Shown here: positions 47,422 through 55,898 of the stretch, one piece after another | Layout: each line of letters starts with the position of its first letter | Position numbering within the stretch: the first letter of the stretch is position 1 | DNA from: JBALVO01 sp036961445 | Lineage (GTDB): Bacteria > Pseudomonadota > Gammaproteobacteria > Pseudomonadales > Halieaceae | Assembly (NCBI GenBank): GCA_036961445.1 | Contig: JBALVO010000005.1 | Coordinates: 1-64,000 of the forward strand | Reading direction: 5' to 3' | Length of the DNA stretch: 64,000 nt | The notes under the pieces: generated by a model | Database searches by the model: none | Told to the model about the DNA's origin: nothing | Seen by the model: only the letters and a program-made list of their open reading frames with translations | Position numbers and translations under genes: made by a program

Positions 47422-47436
47422 TGGTGCGACGCACCA
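47422..47436. promoter_or_regulatory. Inverted repeat at enhancer distance from the sigma-54 promoter
   Basis: TGGTGCG-A-CGCACCA is a perfect 7-bp inverted repeat. It lies about 124-138 bp upstream of the predicted start site, where NtrC-type enhancers usually sit. The half-sites GGTGC and GCACC are those of NtrC, but in the opposite order to the classical GCACC...GGTGC, so identity as an NtrC site is uncertain. It is also 89 bp upstream of ubiK. Confidence 0.45.
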
Positions 47437-47524
47437 CAATGAGCCATCTTCGTGAGCTGTGCCCCGAATGAGAAATACTCTAAAATCCCTCACATTCTTA
47501 GCAACCAAAAAAACGGCGGTAACC

Positions 47525-47791
47525 ATGGCATTAAAACCACCCCCACCTCCCTGGGAAGTCCTGCAACAGGTCAGCGACCTGGTCATCGGCAGCGGCATTA
47601 AAGGAGAAGTGGATAAAAGTATGCAATCTCTGGCGCAGTCTGCCCTGGCACGCCTGGATATGGTGAGCCGGGAAGAGTTCGATGCACAAGCCGACATTCT
47701 CAAACGTACGCGGGCGAAGGTGACATCACTTGAAGCCGAACTGGAAGATTTAACCAGAGAGTTAGAAGTACTTGCTAACAAAACTGAATAA
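47525..47791 (+). CDS. ubiK: Ubiquinone biosynthesis accessory factor UbiK
   Basis: An 88-residue protein of the BMFP/YqiC family. The C-terminal half is a trimeric coiled coil (SREEFDAQADILKRTRAKVT, LEAELEDLTRELEVL). UbiK supports the late ubiquinone enzyme complex with UbiJ. The ATG at 47525 gives MALKPPPPPWEVLQQVSDL; the longer frame is not family-like. It is adjacent to yifB, a common pairing. Confidence 0.9.
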   Translation: MALKPPPPPWEVLQQVSDLVIGSGIKGEVDKSMQSLAQSALARLDMVSREEFDAQADILKRTRAKVTSLEAELEDLTRELEVLANKTE

Positions 47792-47822
47792 AAACAGCTA
47801 GTTATGAGCTCAAGGATGAGCG

Positions 47823-49319
47823 ATGGAACTGTCAATTGTTTACAGTAGAGCCCTCACGGGCATAGACGCACCACTGGTGCGGGTAGAAACCCACTTATCC
47901 AACGGTTTGCCTGCGTTTCATATTGTGGGACTGCCGGAGACCGCCGTGCGCGAGAGTAAGGACCGGGTAAGGTGCGCACTCCTGAACTCGCATTTCGACT
48001 TCCCCGACCGACGCATCACCGTCAACCTCGCCCCCGCTGATCTGCCCAAAGAAGGCGGACGTTTTGACCTCCCTATTGCCCTGGGGATATTGGTGGCATC
48101 TGGCCAACTTCCCGCAAAACACTTAGCGACACACGAATTCCTTGGAGAACTTGCATTAGATGGCAGTCTGCAACCGGTGCCCGGGGTCATTCCAGCAGCC
48201 AGCTCGGCCTGTCTGGCACAACGTCAGCTGGTAGTGCCTGCTGACAGCGCCCGTCTTGCGGCACAAGTACCACACAGCAGGATCATCTCTGCCTCTGACA
48301 TTCTGACCTTGTGTGCCCACCTCAATGATAGTCGGCCAATTGCCCCCAGCCAAAGTGAACCGCCTGGCGAAGATTATGCTTACCCCGATCTGCAAGAGCT
48401 GGTGGGACAAGACAATGCCAGGCGCGCGCTGGAGATCGCCGCCAGCGGCGGACACCACCTGCTGCTATCCGGCCCGCCGGGTACCGGCAAGACCCTGTTG
48501 GCCAGCCGACTGCCCGGGATTATGCCCCCACCCAATGCGACCGAAGCACTCACAAGCCTGGCCCTGCACAACATTTACACCCAGGCCAAGCACAACGATT
48601 ATATCGGGCGACCGTTTCGCAGCCCGCATCACACTGCCAGCGCCGCGGCGCTGGCAGGTGGCGGCAGCAAACCCCGGCCCGGCGAGATATCCCTGGCCCA
48701 TGGCGGCGTACTATTTCTTGACGAACTTCCCGAATTTAATCGCCATTGCCTGGAAGTACTGCGTGAGCCGATGGAATCCGGCGCAATCACCCTGTCTCGA
48801 GCTAACCACAAGACCACCTACCCGGCCCGCTTCCAACTGGTGGCCGCCATGAACCCCTGTCCATGTGGCTACCTTGGCGATATCAAGAGAGCCTGCCACT
48901 GCACAACAGAACAAGTTCAGCGCTACCGGTCACGCCTATCAGGGCCGCTGCTGGATCGCATCGACTTGCATGTGATGGTGCATCGATTGCCCGCTACTGA
49001 TCTGCTGTCCATGCAACACGACGGCGAAGCATCAGATATCGTCAGAGGCCGGGTTTGTCGCAGTAGGGAGCGACAGGAAAAGCGCCAGGGCTGCGCCAAT
49101 GCGAATTTGTCGCCAGCGCAGTTAGCGAGCGCTTGCATACTGGGAAAGATAGAGAAAAAAGAACTTGAGAGGGCGGCGAATAAAATGTGCCTGTCCGGCA
49201 GAGGGCTGCACCGCACACTGCGGGTAGCGCGCACCATCGCCGATCTGGACGCTGCAGAGCGTATCGAATCACTGCACCTCAGCGAAGCCCTGGCCTACCG
49301 CGATCCCGGGTTCCTGTAG
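47823..49319 (+). CDS. comM: YifB/ComM-family Mg-chelatase-like AAA+ ATPase
   Basis: A 498-residue protein. An N-terminal Lon-protease-like domain (VETHLSNGLPAFHIVGLPE) precedes a Mg-chelatase-type AAA+ domain with Walker A SGPPGTGKT, Walker B GVLFLDELPEF and a C-terminal Mg_chelatase_C part (CLSGRGLHRTLRVARTIADL). ComM is a helicase that promotes branch migration during natural transformation in Vibrio and Haemophilus. It follows ubiK after 31 bp. Confidence 0.93.
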   Translation: MELSIVYSRALTGIDAPLVRVETHLSNGLPAFHIVGLPETAVRESKDRVRCALLNSHFDFPDRRITVNLAPADLPKEGGRFDLPIALGILVASGQLPAKHLATHEFLGELALDGSLQPVPGVIPAASSACLAQRQLVVPADSARLAAQVPHSRIISASDILTLCAHLNDSRPIAPSQSEPPGEDYAYPDLQELVGQDNARRALEIAASGGHHLLLSGPPGTGKTLLASRLPGIMPPPNATEALTSLALHNIYTQAKHNDYIGRPFRSPHHTASAAALAGGGSKPRPGEISLAHGGVLFLDELPEFNRHCLEVLREPMESGAITLSRANHKTTYPARFQLVAAMNPCPCGYLGDIKRACHCTTEQVQRYRSRLSGPLLDRIDLHVMVHRLPATDLLSMQHDGEASDIVRGRVCRSRERQEKRQGCANANLSPAQLASACILGKIEKKELERAANKMCLSGRGLHRTLRVARTIADLDAAERIESLHLSEALAYRDPGFL

Positions 49320-49411
49320 CGATGCACGCGGGTGCGAAGTAATAAACCAAAGGGATGCTATAACCAATCAGTCTTTACCCTGAAACCAGGCTATGTCACA
49401 ATTTGCCGCCT

Positions 49412-49440
49412 GTTACTACAAACTATTAGTCGTTAGTAAC
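49412..49440. promoter_or_regulatory. Composite palindrome in front of the P450 gene
   Basis: Outer arms GTTACTA (49412-49418) and TAGTAAC (49434-49440) share the same centre (49426) with an inner palindrome ACTATTAGT (49422-49430). Of 28 flanking positions 22 are paired. It lies 47-75 bp upstream of the P450 ATG and overlaps possible promoter sequence (TTGCCG at 49403 and TATTAG near 49425), so it could be an operator for a dimeric repressor. Confidence 0.55.
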
Positions 49441-49487
49441 GTACATTTAAATACAGACAGGCCGCACACAATTTTTCGGAGATAATC

Positions 49488-50744
49488 ATGAGTCAATGCC
49501 CGTTCGCCAACTTGCTTGATCCAGACACCTACGCTGAGGGTATGCCCTATGACAAGCTGAAGGAGATCCGGGATGCTGGGCCATTGGTACGTATTGCGGA
49601 CCCGATAACCAACGTACCTTACTGGGTGGTAACGCGCCGGGAAGAACTGGACGCCATTTGCAAAAACCCCGCACTGTTTTCCTCGGCCGCGCGCTCCGCG
49701 TTCCCCATGGAATACGACCAGGAAATGGTGGACGGCATACATTCCAATACGATTATCAACATGGACCCACCGATACATCAAAAAGTACGGCGTATCGTGC
49801 GCAACGCCTTCACCCCCAAACGCGTGGAATCTTATGAGCCCAAGTTTCGCGAACACGCCAGGCGTATTGTCGATGCTGTGGCCAAGCGCGGCTCCTGCGA
49901 ATTCGTGGAGGAGGTAGCCGCAGAATTACCGCTGATCGCCATTCTGGAACTCCTGGGGGTGCCGCTGGACGACCGCAAATCGTTTTTCGAATGGACCAAC
50001 ACCATGATTTTTGCCGATGACCCCGATATGTCCATTTCCGAGCTGGAGGGTCAAATGGCGTCGCTGGAAGTCATCCAGTACGCCATGAACCTGGCGGCCA
50101 AACACCGTGAGGAGCCCATGGACAATATTACCGGCGCGCTGCTGGACGCCAGGCTAAACGACGAGCCCATTTCCGAGGACCTGTTTGGCTGGATGTTCAT
50201 CCTGATTCTGGTAGGTGGTAATGAATCTACTCGCACGGTTATTGCCCAGGGCATGCGCCTGTTAATGGAGCATCCCGAGCAACTGCAATACCTGGTCGAC
50301 AATCCCGACAAAATCGCCAACGCCTGTGAGGAAATACTGCGCTACAACACTGCCTTTATCTCCATGCGTCGCACTGCGATGGACGACGTGGAAATCGGCG
50401 GCCAGCAGATCCACAAAGGGGATAAAGTGCTACTGCACTACCATACCGTCAATCATGACGAAAACGTGTTCGGTGACGACGCCATGGATTTTGACGTAAC
50501 GCGCGCTGAACGCATGCCAGACCTCTATAACCAGCTGCGCTCTTTCGGCATCGGCCAGCATTTTTGCATTGGCACTCACCTGGCGCGGCTGGAGTTGCGC
50601 ATCATGTTCGAGGAGATCATTCCTCGCCTGCGCAACCCCAGACTCCAGGGAGAGCCCAAATTCGTGCGCTCCTTTTTCGTAAATGCCATGAAGGAGATGA
50701 ATATCACCTTTGACGCAGAGGCGACAGACGCTCACGCGGCATAA
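49488..50744 (+). CDS. Cytochrome P450
   Basis: A 418-residue soluble bacterial P450. The heme-thiolate motif is FGIGQHFCIG (Cys at about 360), the K-helix ExxR is EEILR (about 281-285), and the I-helix oxygen-activation motif is GGNES (about 243-247), with Ser where Thr is usual. No ferredoxin or ferredoxin reductase gene is adjacent, so electrons must come from elsewhere. The substrate is unknown; fatty acid, terpene or sterol-type compounds are common for this size class. It is followed by DUF1329 and thioesterase genes. Confidence 0.95.
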   Translation: MSQCPFANLLDPDTYAEGMPYDKLKEIRDAGPLVRIADPITNVPYWVVTRREELDAICKNPALFSSAARSAFPMEYDQEMVDGIHSNTIINMDPPIHQKVRRIVRNAFTPKRVESYEPKFREHARRIVDAVAKRGSCEFVEEVAAELPLIAILELLGVPLDDRKSFFEWTNTMIFADDPDMSISELEGQMASLEVIQYAMNLAAKHREEPMDNITGALLDARLNDEPISEDLFGWMFILILVGGNESTRTVIAQGMRLLMEHPEQLQYLVDNPDKIANACEEILRYNTAFISMRRTAMDDVEIGGQQIHKGDKVLLHYHTVNHDENVFGDDAMDFDVTRAERMPDLYNQLRSFGIGQHFCIGTHLARLELRIMFEEIIPRLRNPRLQGEPKFVRSFFVNAMKEMNITFDAEATDAHAA

Positions 50745-50852
50745 GACCGATTAGATCAAAAAAACGCCAGATCAAGACAAAATCAATGGCTTTTCCCCAC
50801 GGACTGATTTAGCCTCTTGATCCCGCAATATATAATTACAGGTGCGATTGTG

Positions 50853-52211
50853 ATGATCAAAAATACCCTGGCAGCGATCTGCCTGACTTCACTCACTACC
50901 GGCGTTGCCCTGGCTGGCGTTTCCCCAGATGAAGCCGCCAGACTAGGTCAGGACCTTACTCCCATGGGGGCCGAAATGGCCGGTAATGCTGATGGCAGCA
51001 TTCCCGCCTGGAATGCCTCCGGCACGGCCATACCCGCCGGGTTTGTAGCTGGTTCCGACAACTACATCAACCCCTTCGCCGACGAGAAGCCGTTGTATAC
51101 GATTGATGCCAGCAACTGGGAACAGTACAAGGAGTTTCTCACGGCAGGTGCCCAGGGTATGTTCGAACAACTGGGCGCAGACGGATTCCGCATAGATGTT
51201 TACCCGACCAAGCGCGATTACGTGGTCCCGGAATGGCTGTATGCCAACAATGTAAAAAACGCCACAGGGGCAAACCTGGTCGCGGATGGCCAGAAAGTGG
51301 AAGCTAGCCTGCCGGGGGTACCATTCCCCATTCCCCAGTCTGGCCTGGAAGTGATGTGGAATCACCTGAACCGTTACGGCACCGAGCACTCGGTAGATTA
51401 TGATGTGTATTATGTGAGCTCCAGTGGCAAACCGATCCTTTCTACCACCGGCTACCTGACCAATGTATTCCCCATGTTCGAAGATCCCGATGCGCTAGTT
51501 GGAGATACCCCCTGGGTGAAGTTGCGGATCAACTACAACGCCCCGGCCCGTCGAGCGGGTGAAATTTTATTGGTACATGAACCTGGCGCGGATTTCACCC
51601 AGGGCAAAGGCCGTAAAGCCTGGCAGTACCTGGTCGGACAGCGCCGGGTGCGACTGGCTCCCGCGGTATCGTTTGATACACCTAACCCGGGCGTAGCTGG
51701 AACCTCAACCTATGACGACTCGTTCATTTTCAATGGTTCTCCGGAACGCTTCGATTGGAAGTTAGTGGGCAAGAAAGAGATGATTATTCCCTACTCAAAC
51801 TATGACTTTGTTTTTCAGGTCGATGTGAAGGACGCGTTGGGGCCAAAGTTTTTGAATCCTGACCATATCCGCTGGGAGAAGCACCGCGTGTGGGTGGTTG
51901 AGTCCGACCTGAAAGAAGGTAAACGACACCTGTACAGCAAGCGGCGCTTCTATATCGATGAGGATAACTGGACGGCACTGGCATCCGAGGCATACGACGG
52001 GCGCGGCAATCTATGGCGCGTGCAATTTCAGTATTCGGCCAACCTGTATGACATGAAGTCAATTTATAGCCTGGCCTATGGTGCCTACGACCTTTTACAG
52101 GGTCTGTACAACCTGAACACCAAGCCTATCCCCGGGCGCTACAAGAATGGTGTTGATGAGGGGGACAAGTACTTTTCACCCAAGGGCATGGCGCGCAGCG
52201 GCGTTCGCTAG
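50853..52211 (+). CDS. DUF1329 family exported protein
   Basis: A 452-residue protein. The signal peptide MIKNTLAAICLTSLTTGVALA is followed by GVSPDEAARLGQDLTPMGAE, the DUF1329 start, and late motifs such as PYSNYDFVFQVDV and YSKRRFYIDEDNWTALASEAYD. The fold resembles LolA/LolB-type lipoprotein carriers in the literature as I recall it, and members often sit with DUF1302 and RND genes in hydrophobic-compound loci. Here a P450 precedes it. The start at 50853 was preferred over an upstream ATG at 50817 because it gives a clean signal peptide. Confidence 0.87.
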   Translation: MIKNTLAAICLTSLTTGVALAGVSPDEAARLGQDLTPMGAEMAGNADGSIPAWNASGTAIPAGFVAGSDNYINPFADEKPLYTIDASNWEQYKEFLTAGAQGMFEQLGADGFRIDVYPTKRDYVVPEWLYANNVKNATGANLVADGQKVEASLPGVPFPIPQSGLEVMWNHLNRYGTEHSVDYDVYYVSSSGKPILSTTGYLTNVFPMFEDPDALVGDTPWVKLRINYNAPARRAGEILLVHEPGADFTQGKGRKAWQYLVGQRRVRLAPAVSFDTPNPGVAGTSTYDDSFIFNGSPERFDWKLVGKKEMIIPYSNYDFVFQVDVKDALGPKFLNPDHIRWEKHRVWVVESDLKEGKRHLYSKRRFYIDEDNWTALASEAYDGRGNLWRVQFQYSANLYDMKSIYSLAYGAYDLLQGLYNLNTKPIPGRYKNGVDEGDKYFSPKGMARSGVR

Positions 52212-52518
52212 TGCACACTGGTTAAATAACGCTGGTTGCCGGGACCATTAAGTGTCCCGGTAGCGGTGACCCAATACTGCTGGTGTTTACGCCGCGCAAT
52301 CGCGCCGCGTGCACCATGCAGCCATCAAGCTCCGACCCGTTGCTGCAAAGAAAATCATCAGCTACTGCATGTTTCTTTTTACTTTGCAGGTATAAAAGAG
52401 GGAGAATCACTGCCCTTTTTATTGCCCAATGATTTGCGGGAGCAGGAGTGTTTAAAATAAACGAATATGTAGCACAAGAAACAGCCTATCTGTGTACTTA
52501 CGAACAGAGCGCCACGCT
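52212..52518. other. 307-bp intergenic region with one stem-loop
   Basis: A hairpin CCGGGAC (52239-52245) / GTCCCGG (52254-52260) stands 27 bp after the DUF1329 stop and could end that transcript, though no T-run follows. The rest must hold the promoter for the thioesterase-rep pair, but I saw no convincing -35/-10 pair. A 74-codon open frame here looks non-coding. Confidence 0.5.
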
Positions 52519-52935
52519 ATGAGCGAGCAGGAAACGCTAGACCGACTCAATAGCCGTACGCCAAAATTTATTGCCATGCTGGGCGGAAAAATGATCGCCC
52601 TAGACACGGCACAACAATCCTGCACCTTCGAATTCAATATCTCCACAGATTTCTGCCATTCCATCGATGTTGTACAGGGCGGCTTTATTACCGCCATGCT
52701 GGATGCAGCGATGTCGCATGCTGTTTTTTCTCACATTGCCAACGTGACCGGCGTGTCGTCCCTGGAAATCAAAACCAGCTACCTCGAACCCGCCAGGGCA
52801 GGCCACCTGAGAGCGGTAGGATCGATTGTCAAAAGCGGTTACAAGATAGCCTTCATGGAAGCACAACTATACAACGACCAGGACCTATTGCTCGCCACTA
52901 CCAGCAGCGTCGCCAAATTGACTAGAAATCGCTGA
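52519..52935 (+). CDS. PaaI-family thioesterase (hotdog fold)
   Basis: A 138-residue hotdog-fold protein. The conserved VVQGGFITAMLDAAMSHAV helix with the catalytic acid, and LEIKTSYLEPARAGHL, match the PaaI/YdiI thioesterase group that hydrolyses acyl-CoA or aryl-CoA. The ATG at 52519 was chosen for family length. It ends 4 bp before rep, so the two may be co-transcribed, but a functional link to Rep is unlikely. Confidence 0.9.
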   Translation: MSEQETLDRLNSRTPKFIAMLGGKMIALDTAQQSCTFEFNISTDFCHSIDVVQGGFITAMLDAAMSHAVFSHIANVTGVSSLEIKTSYLEPARAGHLRAVGSIVKSGYKIAFMEAQLYNDQDLLLATTSSVAKLTRNR

Positions 52936-52939
52936 ACCA

Positions 52940-54937
52940 GTGACCCAGCTCAACCCCAGACAACGTGAAGCGGTGCGCTATATTGATGGCCCACTGCTGG
53001 TGCTGGCCGGTGCCGGCAGTGGCAAGACCAGCGTTATTACACAAAAAATTGCCTACCTGGTAGAAACCTGTGGCATCAAGGCTACCCACATTGCGGCGGT
53101 AACTTTTACCAATAAAGCAGCCCGTGAAATGAAGGAGCGCGTGGGGAAATTGCTGCGCGGCAACACGGCAGAAGGCCTGACAGTCAGTACCTTTCACCAG
53201 CTCGGGCTAAAAATCATCCGCAGCGAACTCAAGGAGCTGGGACTCAAGTCAGGGTTTTCCATCTTTGACTCCGAAGATACCCGCACCCTGATTCGCGACC
53301 TGTTGATTCAGGAACACGGTGCCGAGGGTGACCTGGCAAAAACCATTCAACAGCGTATTTCCAGCTGGAAGAACGATCGCGTATTGCCCGAACGCGCGTT
53401 GGCAGAGGCGACCGGTCCGGCAGACATACTGTGTGCCCAGGCCTATCTGCGTTACAAGCGAGCGCTAAAAGCCTACAACGCACTCGATTTTGACGACCTG
53501 ATTCTACTGCCCACTATTTTGTTCGAGCACTCACCAACCATACTTCAGAAGTGGCAGAACCAGATCCATTACTTTCTGGTGGATGAATACCAGGACACCA
53601 ATACCAGCCAGTACCTGCTGGTAAAACAACTGATCGGTTTAGGCGGCGGGCTGACGGTAGTGGGCGACGATGACCAGTCCATCTATGCCTGGCGTGGCGC
53701 CCGACCAGAGAACCTGGTGTTACTGCAGGAGGACTTTCCAGGCCTGAAGATCGTCAAACTGGAACAGAACTACCGCTCGACGGCACGCATACTAAAAGCG
53801 GCCAATGCGCTGATAGCCAACAACCCCCATGCATTCGACAAGGAATTGTGGAGTGATATTGGCTACGGTGATCCCCTGCGTATTATTCGCTGCACTGATG
53901 AGCAACACGAGGCAGACCAGGTAGTAGCGGAAATTCTGGACCACCAACTGCGCAAGCGCACACGCTATGGTGATTACGCTATTTTGTACCGCGGTAATCA
54001 CCAGTCCAGGCTGATAGAGCTCTCTTTGCAGCAACAACAAGTGCCTTATCACCTCAGCGGCGGCACCTCGTTTTTCGCCCGCAACGAGGTAAAGGACATC
54101 ATGGCCTACCTGCGGCTGATCATAAACGACAACGACGACAACGCTTTCCTGCGCATCGCCAATGTACCTCGCCGCAAGCTCGGTGCCTCCACCCTGGAAG
54201 CGCTGGGAAATTTCGCCAACAATCAACACTGCAGCCTGAGCCAGGCTTGTACCCGTATTGGCAGCGATAGCATTCCCGAAGCAGGCCTCAAACGTCTGCG
54301 CGAATTCCGCAACTGGATGGACAGTGTTCGCCGCCGCTGTGAAGGGGACAACGGGGTCTCCGGCGTGCGCCAGATGATCCGCGACATGGATTACGAAGAG
54401 TGGTTAAACCAACTCAGTTCCAGCGAAGATGTGGCAGAGCGGCGCATGGGCAACGTGCATTTCCTGGTAGACGGATTGCAGCGCGTGATGGCCGAAGAAA
54501 AAGTGGCACTGGATGAAGCCATATCCCGCCTGGTACTGCGGGACCTTATGGAACAGCAGGACGAGGAAGAAAAAGGGCCAGAGAGTGTACAACTTATGAC
54601 GCTGCACGCCTCCAAAGGTCTGGAATTTCCCCATGTGTACATCATTGGCATGGAAGAAAAGCTGCTGCCCCACCGAGTTAGCGTGGAAGAAAACAATGTA
54701 GAAGAAGAGCGACGCCTGGCCTATGTGGGCATTACCCGGGCCCGACAAACCCTGAACATGACCATGGCACTAAAACGCAGACAATTTGGGGAAACCATCA
54801 ACTGCGAAGCCAGTCGCTTTATCGATGAATTACCCCAGGATGACCTGCAGTTTCAGGGCGGAGGCACAGAGACCCCGGAAGCGAATGAGGAACGCGGCCA
54901 GGAAACTCTGACAGGACTAAAAAACCTGTTCGGCTAA
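52940..54937 (+). CDS. rep: ATP-dependent DNA helicase Rep
   Basis: A 665-residue UvrD-family helicase. Motif I is GAGSGKTSVIT, motif II LVDEYQDTN, motif III GDDDQSIYAWRGA, motif V LMTLHASKGLEFPHV and motif VI YVGITRARQTLN. Length and the motif wording fit Rep rather than UvrD. It unwinds DNA 3' to 5' and clears proteins ahead of replication forks. The GTG at 52940 is used (VTQLNPRQREAVRYIDGP). Confidence 0.95.
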   Translation: MTQLNPRQREAVRYIDGPLLVLAGAGSGKTSVITQKIAYLVETCGIKATHIAAVTFTNKAAREMKERVGKLLRGNTAEGLTVSTFHQLGLKIIRSELKELGLKSGFSIFDSEDTRTLIRDLLIQEHGAEGDLAKTIQQRISSWKNDRVLPERALAEATGPADILCAQAYLRYKRALKAYNALDFDDLILLPTILFEHSPTILQKWQNQIHYFLVDEYQDTNTSQYLLVKQLIGLGGGLTVVGDDDQSIYAWRGARPENLVLLQEDFPGLKIVKLEQNYRSTARILKAANALIANNPHAFDKELWSDIGYGDPLRIIRCTDEQHEADQVVAEILDHQLRKRTRYGDYAILYRGNHQSRLIELSLQQQQVPYHLSGGTSFFARNEVKDIMAYLRLIINDNDDNAFLRIANVPRRKLGASTLEALGNFANNQHCSLSQACTRIGSDSIPEAGLKRLREFRNWMDSVRRRCEGDNGVSGVRQMIRDMDYEEWLNQLSSSEDVAERRMGNVHFLVDGLQRVMAEEKVALDEAISRLVLRDLMEQQDEEEKGPESVQLMTLHASKGLEFPHVYIIGMEEKLLPHRVSVEENNVEEERRLAYVGITRARQTLNMTMALKRRQFGETINCEASRFIDELPQDDLQFQGGGTETPEANEERGQETLTGLKNLFG

Positions 54938-54940
54938 ACC

Positions 54941-54974
54941 GTACTGCCGCTGCAAGTCGCTACATCGGCAGTAC
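54941..54974. terminator. Stem-loop between convergent rep and the secreted-protein gene
   Basis: A perfect 9-bp stem GTACTGCCG (54941-54949) / CGGCAGTAC (54966-54974) with a 16-nt loop begins 4 bp after the rep stop and ends 12 bp before the end of the opposing gene. Only TCGTTT follows on the plus strand. A shared terminator is likely but its strength unsure. Confidence 0.6.
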
Positions 54975-54985
54975 TCGTTTGACCA

Positions 54986-55756
54986 CTAGCTGGCTTTACC
55001 CTGGTGCACTAATTTAACATCCCAAACAGTGGGAGATGCCTGGTCGCAGCTAAGCACGCCGGCGTTGATCTCCATGGCCTTTTTCCAACCGCCGCCGCCA
55101 ACGTACATATCATAAGCAGCGCCATAGTCACTCCAGTTCTTGAATGCCGATACCGCGAAGTAATCGAAATCACGCTCACCACCACCCAACATCGGGAAGA
55201 ACATCCAGGACGAGCCCTTTCCTCCCATGGCTTGCATTGACGCAGAGAACGCCTTGTGCGCCGCGATCGCTTTCATCGCGTCGCTGCCATCATCAATACT
55301 GCACTGGGTAAACATCACCACACCATCGCCGGGAGGGCCCGCTGGAACGTTAATCTCTACAGAGGAGGCCAATACATGACCGATACTGCAGTCCAGAACG
55401 CTATTTAGCTCGGCCTGCAGATCGTCTCCGGTCGCCTGCCATGCATCGAGTCCCTTGCCGAATTCAGTGCCGTTTGGGTTTGAGCCCAGCCATATCATCG
55501 GAGGCGCCTGATCACGCATGCCGAACTGCAGAGTCAAAAGCCAGGCAGAGTAACTAGGATCGTTTTTGGCCGCCCACTTGCTGAATTTATCTGTGACCTT
55601 GGTCAGGTCCTTCATATTCTTACCTTCTTGCATACTGCAATAGAAGGCTTCCACCGGCGCTGGCCCGGAGGCAGCCTGTGCCTGCGCAGTGCTTGCTTGT
55701 GTGAAGGTTGTTACCGCCACCGTAGAGATCAGTACCGCTGTCGCATATACGTTCAT
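54986..55756 (-). CDS. Secreted protein with two related halves, function unknown
   Basis: A 256-residue exported protein. The signal peptide (MNVYATAVLISTVAVTTFT) ends near AQAQA. The remainder looks like two copies of one unit of about 105 residues: the first runs from VEAFYCSMQEG to LDCSIGHVLASSVEIN, the second from VVMFTQCSIDDG to LSCDQASPTVWDVKLV. Each has a Cys/Ser pair early, a Trp in the middle, a hydrophobic MIWLG/YFAVS strand and a final LDC/LSC cysteine. A dimeric alpha-beta barrel-like tandem is possible. I do not recognise a named family. A 17-bp palindrome lies 60 bp upstream. Confidence 0.8.
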   Translation of the reverse strand: MNVYATAVLISTVAVTTFTQASTAQAQAASGPAPVEAFYCSMQEGKNMKDLTKVTDKFSKWAAKNDPSYSAWLLTLQFGMRDQAPPMIWLGSNPNGTEFGKGLDAWQATGDDLQAELNSVLDCSIGHVLASSVEINVPAGPPGDGVVMFTQCSIDDGSDAMKAIAAHKAFSASMQAMGGKGSSWMFFPMLGGGERDFDYFAVSAFKNWSDYGAAYDMYVGGGGWKKAMEINAGVLSCDQASPTVWDVKLVHQGKAS

Positions 55757-55815
55757 CGTCTGTATTTCCTTTTTGTATTATTTATTGGCCCGCACTCTAT
55801 CCATCGCGCACGAGT

Positions 55816-55832
55816 GTCTAATGAGATTAGAC
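55816..55832. promoter_or_regulatory. 17-bp perfect palindrome upstream of the secreted-protein gene
   Basis: GTCTAAT-GAG-ATTAGAC, 7-bp arms with a 3-bp spacer, centred 68 bp in front of the start codon at 55756. This shape is typical of a TetR- or MarR-type operator. No regulator gene is adjacent. Confidence 0.55.
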
Positions 55833-55898
55833 GAGAATCCAGATTACGCAAGCAAGCCGCAGGCTCTGAACTGTGGCAAACAATAGCCGCCAGTTGGA

